Positions 1 through 8,615 of a stretch of 34,845 nucleotides of DNA are shown piece by piece (positions within the stretch are counted from its first letter, which is position 1; each line of letters opens with the position of its first letter). Where the stretch lies: NCBI GenBank assembly GCA_020853135.1, contig JADYZO010000151.1, forward strand, positions 1-34,845, read 5' to 3'. This DNA is from Gammaproteobacteria bacterium. Its GTDB lineage: Bacteria > Pseudomonadota > Gammaproteobacteria > Steroidobacterales > GCA-2729495. The notes beneath the pieces were generated by a model, which saw only the letters and a program-made list of their open reading frames with translations, had not been told where the DNA came from and ran no database searches. Both the position numbers and the translations under genes were made by a program.

Positions 1-203
1 AGCACCTTGCGGACCATCTCCGGGCGTTCCATGGCCTTGCCGAGCAGGTTCTTGCGGGCCACGCTGACCGTGGACTTCTCGGTGCCCGCGCTGATCAGCG
101 AGGCGGCATTGGCCACCACCAGCCCGCCGCCGCGGCCGCCCGGTTCGGGTACGTCCTGCACGGCCAGCTCGCCGCTGCGGTAGTTCTGCACGACCTGTCG
201 CAT
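1..203 (-). CDS. Bi-domain oxidoreductase (Zn-type alcohol dehydrogenase + Gfo/Idh/MocA), N-terminal part only
   Basis: Only the first 67 residues are present and the gene continues beyond the left edge. It starts at ATG 203-201 and reads MRQVVQNYRSGELAVQDVPE, then a glycine-rich stretch, then ASLISAGTEKSTV. This is the opening of zinc-type medium-chain dehydrogenases that, in exosortase/EPS clusters, are often fused to a C-terminal Gfo/Idh/MocA domain. The family oxidises or reduces sugars or sugar nucleotides in the cytoplasm. It lies 17 bases downstream of the heparinase-like gene on the same strand, so it is probably the next gene in that operon. The second domain cannot be seen, so the bi-domain call rests on the N-terminal resemblance and the locus. 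Confidence 0.72.
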   Translation of the reverse strand, partial: MRQVVQNYRSGELAVQDVPEPGGRGGGLVVANAASLISAGTEKSTVSVARKNLLGKAMERPEMVRKV

Positions 204-220
204 GTGTCGATCCGTTGCCC

Positions 221-2047
221 TCAGCCCGAACGGGGCCCGATGCTACCAGCAATACCGGCCCGGCCCGGTGCCTGGGGGCCTTCCTGCCCTGCGCGCCCTG
301 CGCGCCCTGGCGGCCCTGGCGGCCCGCCGGACAGGCCGGCCGCGGGCCGTGCCAGCCGGTAACCGAGCTCCAGCGGCAGCGGCCCCTGCATCAGCAGCAC
401 CACCACCGTGCCCTCCTGCCGGCAGCCGAATTCCGGGCAGTACGGGCCCTGGCGCAGCTCGACGGCCACATCCCCCCGGGGCGTGATCCACAGCACCGTC
501 CGCCCCTCGCGGAGCACCCGGTACCGGCCATCCGGCCCGGCCTCGACGCGGCAGGCCGGGTGCAGGTGGATGAAGCTCTCGATGCGGTGCCCGCCGCTGC
601 CGGTGAGCCGGTCGGCAATATCCCATGCCGCCCCGATACTTGCCGTGATGCGACGCTCATGCAGGACACCGCCCGGCAGGCGCCGGTAGCCATCGTGGGC
701 GCCGTGGAATGCAAGGTGCCCCTCCTCCAGCGGGCCGAGCCGGGCGAAGAGCGGGCGGGCACGGCGCGCCACGCGGAAGCCACCCCAGACCTCGGACTGG
801 TCCGCACCATCCACCACCACCGTGTTGTGCGCCGCCGTGCCCCGCAGCTGCGCGCGCAGCGGCGTCACCTCGTAATCGTAGGTGCCGCTGTCCACCACCA
901 CGCGCTCCCCGTCGAGGCAGAGCTCGTAGCTGAGCATGTCCGCGTGGGTGTGGCCCGGCTGGTCATCCGGCCCGCCCGGCCCGCAGTCGATGAGCAGGCT
1001 CTCCCCGCCCGCGCGATAGCCGTAGTAGCCGGTGTCGGGCCGGCAGATGCGGCGTGGCGCGGCCGCGGTGGTGCAGGCCGGGTCGGGCGCCAGGCCGAGG
1101 ACACGCGCGCCGTAATCGAGCAGCGCCGCCGGTGCCGGCGCGATACCGAAGGCCGCGTCGTTGAACAGCGGGATGTCGTCATCGCCGGCGAGGATGTCGG
1201 CGAGGTAATGCCAGGCCCGCGTCGCCGCTGCGCGCAGCGCCAGGCGATCAGCCTCGCCGGCCAGAGCCGGATTCGCCTCGAGCAGGTTCACCACGTCGAG
1301 GACGTCCTCGAGCACGATGCCGTGGTACATCGCGCTGCGCTCGTAATGCCCGCCGTCGGGGAGCAACTGCCCGGCGCCCTGCTCCACCATCAGCGCCACG
1401 CCACGCGCAAGCCAGCGCGCCGCCGGCGCGCCGGTGAAGAACGCACCGCCGAACACCAGCGCCTTCGCGTTCTTCAGCAGGTGGTTCGCGCCGAGATGAA
1501 ACTCCAGGTTGCGCTCGAGCCAGGCGAGCTGCAGCGCGAGGCTCGCGAGCCACGGCGGCTGCGGTTGCAGGCCCCCGGAGAAGGCCTTGATCCAGTTCAC
1601 CGCGCGCAGCGAGATCGGGTAGGCCTCCCAGGCATCCACGCTCCCCGGCGGGTTGCCCGCGATCCAGCTCCCGACCAGCGCCGCCCGCTCCGTCGCCGTG
1701 AGGCCCGGTGCGCGCAGGTAATCCATGTAGTGCAGGTTGTAGCGCCAGAGCTTCGGCTGGCTGCCGCTGCGCCAGTCGATCGCATTCAGCGGCAGGCGAT
1801 GGGGGTCGTTGAGGAAGGCGAGGTGGCGGGGCAGCCCGCTGCCCTCCACCACGGGCGCGAGGAAGGCTGCCCGGTGCGGATGGAGGGACGCCAGGCCGAG
1901 TCCCCGGGGCGGGCGCGCCGGCAGCTGGGGCAGGACCCGCCGGCGCAGCAGCCCGGCGAGCTGGCGGAGTCGCAGCCTGCGCAGGGTGTGGGCATATCGT
2001 GCTGCCGCAGTACAGACGCCCATGCGATTGAACCTCAACCCGATCAT
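221..2047 (-). CDS. Heparinase II/III family polysaccharide lyase-like protein
   Basis: 608 residues. The N-terminal part (about 60-350) has the alpha/alpha-barrel hallmarks of heparinase II/III and alginate lyase proteins: NLHYMDYL, YPISLRAVNWIKAF, NHLLKNAKAL and PDGGHYERSAMYHGIVLED. The C-terminal part (about 350-560) has the beta-sandwich motif HTHADMLSYEL followed by VVDSGTYDYE. These enzymes cleave uronic-acid-containing polysaccharides by beta-elimination. In EPS loci they are usually thought to trim or turn over the polymer made by the same cluster. No strong signal peptide is visible, so its location is unclear. The ATG at 2047 overlaps the TGA of the upstream amidotransferase (ATGA), which implies translational coupling. 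The substrate is unknown. Confidence 0.88.
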   Translation of the reverse strand: MIGLRFNRMGVCTAAARYAHTLRRLRLRQLAGLLRRRVLPQLPARPPRGLGLASLHPHRAAFLAPVVEGSGLPRHLAFLNDPHRLPLNAIDWRSGSQPKLWRYNLHYMDYLRAPGLTATERAALVGSWIAGNPPGSVDAWEAYPISLRAVNWIKAFSGGLQPQPPWLASLALQLAWLERNLEFHLGANHLLKNAKALVFGGAFFTGAPAARWLARGVALMVEQGAGQLLPDGGHYERSAMYHGIVLEDVLDVVNLLEANPALAGEADRLALRAAATRAWHYLADILAGDDDIPLFNDAAFGIAPAPAALLDYGARVLGLAPDPACTTAAAPRRICRPDTGYYGYRAGGESLLIDCGPGGPDDQPGHTHADMLSYELCLDGERVVVDSGTYDYEVTPLRAQLRGTAAHNTVVVDGADQSEVWGGFRVARRARPLFARLGPLEEGHLAFHGAHDGYRRLPGGVLHERRITASIGAAWDIADRLTGSGGHRIESFIHLHPACRVEAGPDGRYRVLREGRTVLWITPRGDVAVELRQGPYCPEFGCRQEGTVVVLLMQGPLPLELGYRLARPAAGLSGGPPGPPGRAGRAGQEGPQAPGRAGIAGSIGPRSG

Positions 2048-3951
2048 GCCCCGCCCACAGGCTGCCTTATGTGCGGGCTGACCGGCGCTGCGTCACCGCT
2101 GGCGACGTGCCGGAACCACAACTCCAGCCACAGCACCAGCCAAAGCCGGGTGTGATGGTCTTCACCCCGCCGGTGGCGTTCAAGCACATCGCGGACGACC
2201 GGGACCTCGATCCATCCCGAGGAGCCGGCGATGCTGTCTCTCAGCAGGGAGTCGAGCAGCTCGCCCAACTCGGCGCGCCACCAGTGGACCAACGGCAGCG
2301 CGAACCCCATCTTCGGCCGGTAGATCACCTCGGCCGGCACCCAGCGCGCCGCGATGCGCTTGAGGAGCCATTTTCGCTGGCCCCAGCGCAGCTTCATGGC
2401 GTCGGGTAGCAGCCAGGCTGTCTCGATGACCTTCTGGTCGAGGAATGGCGCCCGGACTTCGAGGGATGCGGCCATGCTCGCAACATCGACCTTGGTCAGA
2501 TAGGCGTCCGGCAGTTGCACCTGGAAGTCCTCGAACAGGATCTGCTGCACCAGGTTCGCGCCTTCACGCCGCACACCCCCCGCCGTACGACAGGCCACCC
2601 GATCATGGACCAGACCGGGGCGCAGCGCCGGGCCGGCGATGGCATCGAGCCGGCCGTGCCAGCTTTCGGAATTCGAGTACGCCGCACCAGGTGGTGCCAG
2701 CGACAGTTCATTCATGGCCAGCCAGCGGCGCCCCAGGGGGCCCAGCAGCGGCGCCAGCCACGGCACCAGACGGGCTCGCAGCGGCCGCGGCACCATCCGG
2801 CCATAGCGATCGGCATACACTCCGGCCTGCAGTCGCCAGTAGCCCCCGAACGCCTCGTCTCCGCCATCCCCGCTCAGGCAGACCGTCACCTCACGCCGGG
2901 CGAGACGCGCCAGCAGGAACGACGGCACCGCGGAAGCATCGCCGAATGGCTGGCCGTACTGGGCAACGAGGTGTGGCAGGCACTCGAGCAGATCACCCAC
3001 GCCCACTTCGACCACGTGATGATCCAGGCCCGCATGGGCGGCCACGGTACGGGCAAATGGCAGCTCGTTGAATTCCTGCTCGCGAAAGCCCAGTGAAAAT
3101 GCCGGCAGGCGGGGCCGATGCCTGGCCGCCATGGCGGCGACCAGCGATGAGTCCACGCCACCACTCAGGAACACGCCGACCGGCACGTCCGCATCGAGGC
3201 AGCGCGTGACGCTGTCCTCGATGACGTTCTCCACCGCCGGCACCAGCTGCCGGGCACGCCCGGGATGCGGCAGCGACCGCGGGAAATCCCAGTAGCGCCG
3301 GCGCTGCGGCGACCCGCCCGGCACGATGACCAGCGTATGGGCCGGCGGCAAAACCCGGACATCGCGCCAGATCGTGTGCGTGGCCGGAATGAAGCTGTGG
3401 GACAGGTAGCAGGCAACGGCTGCCGGATCGACCGCGAGATCGGAGCGCATCAACGACAGGGCTTCGACGGTGGAGGCGAAATCAAGACCTGCTTCATCGG
3501 CCCGGTAGTACAACGGCTTCTCGCCCAGGCGATCCCGTGCCAGCAACAGGCGCTGCCCGCCGTCGTCCCAGATCGCGATGGCGAACATGCCCCGCAGCCG
3601 GGCCACGACCTCATCACCCCAGGCCTGGTAACCGCAGACGATGACCTCCGTGTCGGTGGCCGTCTTGAAGCGGTAGCCGGCCGTGGCCAGTTCCTCGCGA
3701 AGTTCGCGCCAGTTGTAGATCTCCCCGTTGAGCATGACGCGAATCCGGCCGTCCGCGCCGGACATCGGGCAGCGGCCGGCGGGAGTCAGGTCACGGATAA
3801 CCAGACGACGGTGGACGAGGCCCACGTGCGGCGCGCAGTAGATGCCCTCATCGTCGGGTCCGCGGTAGCGCATGGCGGCGCCGAGCCGGCGCAGCATCCC
3901 CTCATCGGGAATGCCGGCGGCATGCAGGAATCGGCCAGCTATACCGCACAT
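2044..3951 (-). CDS. Asparagine synthase-type glutamine amidotransferase (exosortase-locus amidotransferase)
   Basis: 635 residues from ATG 3951. The open frame extends further upstream, but MCGIAGRF places the catalytic Cys2 directly after the start Met, as class II glutamine amidotransferases require. Residues 2-210 form the glutaminase domain, with HRRLVIRD (47-54), NGEIYN (75-80) and DTEV (100-103). The synthetase domain carries the PP-loop SGGVDSS (263-269) and SGDGGDEAFGGY. Free asparagine synthesis is possible. However, family members in exosortase/EPS clusters are thought to amidate sugar acids of the polymer, and related genes are needed for floc formation in some bacteria. It is 16 bases downstream of the GT4 gene and overlaps the lyase gene by four bases, so it belongs to one transcript. 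Confidence 0.87.
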   Translation of the reverse strand: MCGIAGRFLHAAGIPDEGMLRRLGAAMRYRGPDDEGIYCAPHVGLVHRRLVIRDLTPAGRCPMSGADGRIRVMLNGEIYNWRELREELATAGYRFKTATDTEVIVCGYQAWGDEVVARLRGMFAIAIWDDGGQRLLLARDRLGEKPLYYRADEAGLDFASTVEALSLMRSDLAVDPAAVACYLSHSFIPATHTIWRDVRVLPPAHTLVIVPGGSPQRRRYWDFPRSLPHPGRARQLVPAVENVIEDSVTRCLDADVPVGVFLSGGVDSSLVAAMAARHRPRLPAFSLGFREQEFNELPFARTVAAHAGLDHHVVEVGVGDLLECLPHLVAQYGQPFGDASAVPSFLLARLARREVTVCLSGDGGDEAFGGYWRLQAGVYADRYGRMVPRPLRARLVPWLAPLLGPLGRRWLAMNELSLAPPGAAYSNSESWHGRLDAIAGPALRPGLVHDRVACRTAGGVRREGANLVQQILFEDFQVQLPDAYLTKVDVASMAASLEVRAPFLDQKVIETAWLLPDAMKLRWGQRKWLLKRIAARWVPAEVIYRPKMGFALPLVHWWRAELGELLDSLLRDSIAGSSGWIEVPVVRDVLERHRRGEDHHTRLWLVLWLELWFRHVASGDAAPVSPHIRQPVGGA

Positions 3952-3967
3952 GGCCGGCGTCCCGGGC

Positions 3968-5131
3968 CTAGGCCCCGATTGCGGTTGCCAGCAGGCGCCG
4001 GGTCGCCTGCAGCGCATCGCCATCGTGACAGAAGGCCAGCGCGTATTCCCGCGCACCACCTGCCCACTCGGCGAAGCGGGCGCCATCCATGTCGGCCAGA
4101 TCGTCGATGACGGCGGCGAACCGGTCCGGCAATTCGAGGGGAAGATCGGCACCGGCCCGGTTCGCCGCCAGATCACGCCACGGCGTGCGATCGGAGATGA
4201 TCACCGGGCAGCCCGCCAGCAGTGACTCGAGGATGGCATGACCGAAGTTCTCGCCCAGCGTCGGCAGCAGGAAGGCGTCGTAGCGTGACAGGATCGCAGG
4301 GACATGCCCGGGCAGGACTGCGCCACGGCAGGACACTGTCACATGGGCAGGCAGGGTCGCAATCATCCGTTCGCACTCGTGCCAGTAATGCTGATCCTCC
4401 AGCACGCCGTAGACATCCAAAGTGACCCGTGCCTTGACCATCGCCAGCAGCTGCACTGCGCCCAGCAGGTTCTTCATCGGGGAAATGCGCGACAGGAACA
4501 CGAGGTGCACCTCACCCTTCTGCTTGGGCGGACGCGGCGCGAGCGCCGGCAGATCACGGGGCGGCAGGTTGGGGGCGATGCTGACCCGGGCTCCATCACC
4601 CGCCCAACTGCGGATATGTGCAGCTTCCGCGGCGCTGGTCGCATGCCAGCTGACATTCCGATACAGCCCAAGCCAGCGGGCCAGCACGAGGAAAAGCGCC
4701 TTCTTCCTCGCTTTGAGCGACAACGCTCCGGGCGACAACTCGCCCCGCGGCGCGATGACCACCGGCGCCGCACCGGGCAACAGGCCGAAGCGGCGCAGGA
4801 ACAGGGGCACGATGGTGGCAACAGGATCGAGGAAGCTCTGGAAATAGAGCAGGTCCGGCCGGGCTGCGGCAACGGCCCGCCGGATGGCCCCGGGGGTCCA
4901 GTGGGGGCGCGTCAGATACCACACCTGGGCACCGTCCTGCGGGTACCAGCGGCCGGCGGTTCGGCCGGGATAGGGCGTGGCGTCGCCGAGATCATGGTCA
5001 CGGGTCACGATCCGCAGGTCGTAATCCTCCCGCAACCAGCCGAGCATGTTGGACAGGCTGCGCACCGGGCCACCGGACTTGTAGCCCGGCAGGTAGTAGC
5101 TGGCGAAACAGAGGATCGTCTTCCGCGACAA
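3968..5131 (-). CDS. Glycosyltransferase family 4 (GT-B fold)
   Basis: 387 residues. The N-terminal Rossmann half opens with ILCFASYYLPGYKSGGPVRS, the nucleotide-sugar glycosyltransferase start that includes a GG(P) loop. The C-terminal half has VHLVFLSRISPMKNL and the acceptor/donor motif GENFGHAILESLLAG, which carries the EX7E pair of retaining GT4 enzymes. It should add one sugar to the lipid-linked EPS repeat unit at the cytoplasmic face of the inner membrane. Donor and linkage cannot be read from the sequence. The start follows the stop of the transglutaminase-like gene by 3 bases and the stop precedes the amidotransferase by 16 bases, so it is operonic. Confidence 0.88.
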   Translation of the reverse strand: MSRKTILCFASYYLPGYKSGGPVRSLSNMLGWLREDYDLRIVTRDHDLGDATPYPGRTAGRWYPQDGAQVWYLTRPHWTPGAIRRAVAAARPDLLYFQSFLDPVATIVPLFLRRFGLLPGAAPVVIAPRGELSPGALSLKARKKALFLVLARWLGLYRNVSWHATSAAEAAHIRSWAGDGARVSIAPNLPPRDLPALAPRPPKQKGEVHLVFLSRISPMKNLLGAVQLLAMVKARVTLDVYGVLEDQHYWHECERMIATLPAHVTVSCRGAVLPGHVPAILSRYDAFLLPTLGENFGHAILESLLAGCPVIISDRTPWRDLAANRAGADLPLELPDRFAAVIDDLADMDGARFAEWAGGAREYALAFCHDGDALQATRRLLATAIGA

Positions 5132-5134
5132 GGC

Positions 5135-6646
5135 TCAGGAACCGGGCACAGGCTTGCGCAGGGCGGCCGGAAATGGCCCGCCGGCCCGCTGCTGGGGCGG
5201 CAGGTCTGCAGCGGATACCTCCAGGCGCCACACATTCCACCCTGTCAGCTCGACCACGTTCGTGGCACGGACCTCGTAACGCAGCGGATTGAGCAGGAAC
5301 ACGACTGTCACCGGGCCCGAGGATGCGACCAGATCCAGGCTGCCCACTGCACCGTCGCTGGCCTGGAGCCGCTCGCGCAGGGCCCCGGAGCCGATAGTGT
5401 AAGGGATTCCGCCGATGGTCACGGTGCCCGTCCCCATGACATCCCAGGCGACCCAAGGCAGCTGCAGGGTGCCGGTCCAGCCCGGCGCGAGCGTGAGCGC
5501 AGCCTGTTCAAATTGCTCGACCGGGCGCGCCACGTCGCCATCGCCGTGGGCGATGGGGGGCTCCGTCCAGCGCCCCTGGTAGCTCAGCGTACTGCCCGGT
5601 GGGAGCGTGACCCGGCCGGAAAGACCATCCGGAAGATCCAGCAGGACAGGCCACAGGTCATTGTCCGCGACAGACGCGTAGATGGCCGCGATCGAGGGAT
5701 CGTAGGCCGGATTGGTTTCCGGCGGAAACAGCGGATCTGTCGGCGCGGTCACCAGGCCCTCATCCGCCAGGTCGCCAACCCCCGCGATCCCTCCGTCACG
5801 CCGGTGGTAATAGACGGCCAGGTCGGGATCGTACATCTGCCAGTCGCCGCCGATCTGCACCTCGGGCACGACATGCCCGGTCAGCGCCCAGATCCGCGCC
5901 GGATATCCGGCAGTGCGCGCGAGCCGTGCGTAGGCGGCCGCCACGCTGCTGCAGAGTCCAAACCCCATGGAGTTGATGAGCACGGTCGGGCTCATCCGCC
6001 AGGGTGCCGGGTCGAGAAATTCCAGGTGGTAGACGTTGTCCCGCACGAAGCGCCAGAGCTTCCGCTCGAAGGGTTCGCCAGGAGTCTCGGCCGGCATGTC
6101 GCGAACGAAAGCGACGATTTCGCCGTCGGACTGGAAGCCGCGGAAGCCATTGTGAGTCAGGACGAAGTCCACCGGCTCGGACCCTGGATTCGCCACGATG
6201 ATGGCCTGGGACCCGTCGGCAACTGCCGCGATCTCCGCAGCCCGGGTGACTTCGCCGACCTCGAAGAAGAATGACGTCTGCCCGATATCCTCCCCGTCAC
6301 TGGCCGTAACCGTTATCCGTGTGCGGCCGGGTGCGCGTGGCTCGATAATGACTTCGTTGCTGACCGGATCCATGGTCGCACCAGCAATCGCCGTGTCCTC
6401 GACACGCACGCCGAGCACCAGAGAGTCACCGTCCGGGTCGCTGGCTTCGACGCTGATCCGGGTGGTGTAGCTGTAGGCGGAATTCACCGCATCCGGGATC
6501 GGCCTTACGATGGGCGCCCGATGGTCCGCGGGCTTCATGACGCTGTCGGCAGTCGGCACAGCCGAACCACCGCCACCACAGGCCGTGACGATGGCACTGC
6601 CGAGGACGAGCATCCCCGGCCGCAATGCAGGTACACGCCATGCCAT
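5135..6646 (-). CDS. Transglutaminase-like lipoprotein with Ig/cadherin-like N-terminal region
   Basis: 503 residues from ATG 6646. I chose this start because a GGAG ribosome binding site lies 9 bases upstream and because a lipoprotein signal follows: a hydrophobic stretch, lipobox VTAC with Cys23, then a GGGGS linker. An upstream in-frame ATG at 6721 would spoil the signal. Residues about 45-130 look like a calcium-type cadherin/Ig repeat (SDPDGDSL, TVTASDGE). Residues about 190-285 contain a transglutaminase-like cysteine protease core with the triad Cys232 (GLCSS), His258 (TGHVVPEV) and Asp273 (YDPD). The C-terminal 200 residues are beta-rich and unassigned. It could modify, crosslink or cleave an envelope protein, but the substrate is unknown. 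It starts a new unit after the terminator at 6796-6820. Confidence 0.75.
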   Translation of the reverse strand: MAWRVPALRPGMLVLGSAIVTACGGGGSAVPTADSVMKPADHRAPIVRPIPDAVNSAYSYTTRISVEASDPDGDSLVLGVRVEDTAIAGATMDPVSNEVIIEPRAPGRTRITVTASDGEDIGQTSFFFEVGEVTRAAEIAAVADGSQAIIVANPGSEPVDFVLTHNGFRGFQSDGEIVAFVRDMPAETPGEPFERKLWRFVRDNVYHLEFLDPAPWRMSPTVLINSMGFGLCSSVAAAYARLARTAGYPARIWALTGHVVPEVQIGGDWQMYDPDLAVYYHRRDGGIAGVGDLADEGLVTAPTDPLFPPETNPAYDPSIAAIYASVADNDLWPVLLDLPDGLSGRVTLPPGSTLSYQGRWTEPPIAHGDGDVARPVEQFEQAALTLAPGWTGTLQLPWVAWDVMGTGTVTIGGIPYTIGSGALRERLQASDGAVGSLDLVASSGPVTVVFLLNPLRYEVRATNVVELTGWNVWRLEVSAADLPPQQRAGGPFPAALRKPVPGS

Positions 6647-6795
6647 GGTCCATCGCTCCGCGTCGGAGCCTCCGCAACATAATCCGCCGGAAAGGCTGGC
6701 GGCAAACCTCTCCGATATCAATCAGACCGATGCGGATTCGAGAACTGTGTCCACCTGGCGCCACGGATGGAGCGCGGGGTGGCAACGGTCCCGCG

Positions 6796-6820
6796 AAAAA
6801 AGCGGCCCGGAACGGCGGGC
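6796..6820 (-). terminator. Rho-independent terminator-like hairpin after the second amidotransferase
   Basis: Reading the minus strand, a GCCCG / CGGGC stem with a 6-base loop begins two bases after the stop codon of the gene ending at 6822. Three bases later it is followed by six T residues. The stem is short (5 bp) but pure GC, and the T tract is unusual in this GC-rich sequence. It would separate the 10706-6822 transcript from the lipoprotein/GT4/amidotransferase/lyase transcript. Confidence 0.45.
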
Positions 6821-6821
6821 T

Positions 6822-8606
6822 TCAGTGAGGAACCGGAGCGAAGCGGCCAGCCAGCAGCGCACACCAGTAGCGCCCCCAACCCAGCTGGCCGCGCTTGAAT
6901 TCGCGATACAGCTCCGCTTCATGGCTGTCCCTGGGAGCCGTGATGGGCGAGTCCTTCATCCACTGCTCGAACGGGAACGTGAACCCCTGCTTGGGCCGGT
7001 TCCACACCTCTTCCGGGAGTTCGGGTCCGGCGGCGTCGATGAGCAATCGCTTGGGCAGCGGGTCGGAAAACTTGAGGTGGCCATCGATGCGGTACACGAG
7101 GGCCATGAGTTCCTGATCCAGAAACGGCACGCGGATTTCCAGCCCATGCCACATGCTCATGAAGTCTGAATCCTTGAGCAGCTGGTTCTGCAGGAAAAGC
7201 CCGGTCTCGATACGGGAGATGCGGCTGCCATCGTCGAGACCCGGCGGCAGCTCCGGAACGGCGGCCCGGGCCAGCCGGCGCAGCACCTCGTCTTCCGTGG
7301 TGCCGAGCAGCCGGGCGATGCGACACGCCGGGAAGAGGCTGCGGTACGTCAGGTTTTCACCGACAAGGCCAGCCAGCCTGGCGTATCCGAGTTTGCCGAG
7401 CCGCGGGTCCGGCATGCGGCCAAGCAGGCTCAGGAGCGCACGCGGCAAGCGCTGCGCCACCCGGTAATAGCGGCCGTAGCCGAAGGTGGGATAGCCGCCG
7501 AACAGCTCATCTGCGCCGTGACCTGCCAGCACCGCCTTGAGGCCGCTCTGCCGGGCATGGAGAGAGATGAAGAATGAATTGATGCCATCGATGGTGGGCT
7601 GGTCCATCGCCTCGAGAGCCTCGGGCATGAGGCGGTTGAAGTCCTCGTGGGTCACCAGACAGTCGTGGTGCTGGCCACCGATCCGCTCGACGATGATCTG
7701 CTGGTACCTGCGCTCGGAGAAGCGGGCCTCATCGAAGGTAATGGACAGGGTGACCAGGTGCTCGCCCACGACAGGCTTGGCCAGGAGGGCCAGGATGCTG
7801 GAATCGATACCGCCGCTCAGGAGCAGGCCAATCGGCGCATCGCTGACCAGGTGCCGGGCGACGGCGGCTTCCAGCCCGCTGCGCAGCAGGCGCAGGGCGT
7901 CCTGGCGGTCGTGGACATCAGCAGGCGGCACCGGTGCGGTGTAGCGCTGGAGCGTCGCCCGCAGCGACGGGAGACTGAGAACCATGCAGTGCCCCGTCTC
8001 GAGGGGTTTCACGCCGGCAAGCGTCGTCTCAGGTTCCGGCAGATGGCCGAATGCCAGGAAAGGCATCCGCCAGCCCGGATTTTCGTGGAAGGGGCGTGAC
8101 ACCTGGCCAAAAGCCCTGATCTCCGATGCAAAGTACAACTGCCCGTCGCCCAGCCAGTAGTACAGGGGCTTGATGCCCGCATGGTCCCGCGCGAGGACAA
8201 GCTGGTTGGCGACCCGGTCCAGGATCGCCAGGGCAAACATGCCGTTGAACCGGGCGAAACAACCCGTGCCCCATTGCTGGTACGCCCGGAGTATCACCTC
8301 GGTGTCGCTGGCGGTGTGGAAGGTCCAGCCTGCTGCCCGCAGCTCATCCCGGAGTGAGCGGTAGTTGTAGATCTCGCCGTTGAATACGATCCTCAGCCTG
8401 CCGTCTTCGACGGCCATCGGCTGGTGGCCGCCGGAGCTGAGGTCAATGATCGACAGGCGCCGATGCCCGAAGGCCAGGGGCCAGTCCTGATCCAGGTACA
8501 CGCCCTCATCATCAGGCCCACCCCGCCGCATGGCTCCTGTCATGCGGCTGATGTCCCGGGACAGGGTCTGATTGCCCGGGTGGAAGATTCCGGCTATGCG
8601 GCACAT
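6822..8606 (-). CDS. Asparagine synthase (glutamine-hydrolysing)-type amidotransferase, second copy
   Basis: 594 residues. It begins MCRIAGIF with Cys2 as the glutaminase nucleophile. The third residue is Arg, where almost all relatives have Gly. The remaining glutaminase signatures are intact: GHRRLSIIDLSSGGHQPM, NGEIYNY and DTEVILRAY. The synthetase PP-loop is SGGIDSS (264-270), followed by GHGADELFGGYP. It differs clearly from the 635-residue paralogue in length and in the C-terminal half, so it is not a recent duplicate. AMP-activated amide transfer is expected, probably to a sugar acid of the EPS, although asparagine synthesis cannot be excluded. It lies 9 bases downstream of the glycoside-hydrolase-like gene, with an AGGCGG ribosome binding site inside that gene's end, and is followed by a terminator. 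Confidence 0.85.
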   Translation of the reverse strand: MCRIAGIFHPGNQTLSRDISRMTGAMRRGGPDDEGVYLDQDWPLAFGHRRLSIIDLSSGGHQPMAVEDGRLRIVFNGEIYNYRSLRDELRAAGWTFHTASDTEVILRAYQQWGTGCFARFNGMFALAILDRVANQLVLARDHAGIKPLYYWLGDGQLYFASEIRAFGQVSRPFHENPGWRMPFLAFGHLPEPETTLAGVKPLETGHCMVLSLPSLRATLQRYTAPVPPADVHDRQDALRLLRSGLEAAVARHLVSDAPIGLLLSGGIDSSILALLAKPVVGEHLVTLSITFDEARFSERRYQQIIVERIGGQHHDCLVTHEDFNRLMPEALEAMDQPTIDGINSFFISLHARQSGLKAVLAGHGADELFGGYPTFGYGRYYRVAQRLPRALLSLLGRMPDPRLGKLGYARLAGLVGENLTYRSLFPACRIARLLGTTEDEVLRRLARAAVPELPPGLDDGSRISRIETGLFLQNQLLKDSDFMSMWHGLEIRVPFLDQELMALVYRIDGHLKFSDPLPKRLLIDAAGPELPEEVWNRPKQGFTFPFEQWMKDSPITAPRDSHEAELYREFKRGQLGWGRYWCALLAGRFAPVPH

Positions 8607-8615
8607 AACAACCGC

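Noticed and set aside
215-2155. 646-residue plus-strand open frame
   Set aside because: Antisense to the heparinase-like gene, with no recognisable domain and a start inside an intergenic gap without a ribosome binding site.
4304-6274. 656-residue plus-strand open frame
   Set aside because: Antisense to the GT4 and transglutaminase-like genes, which have clear motifs. The translation is compositionally biased.
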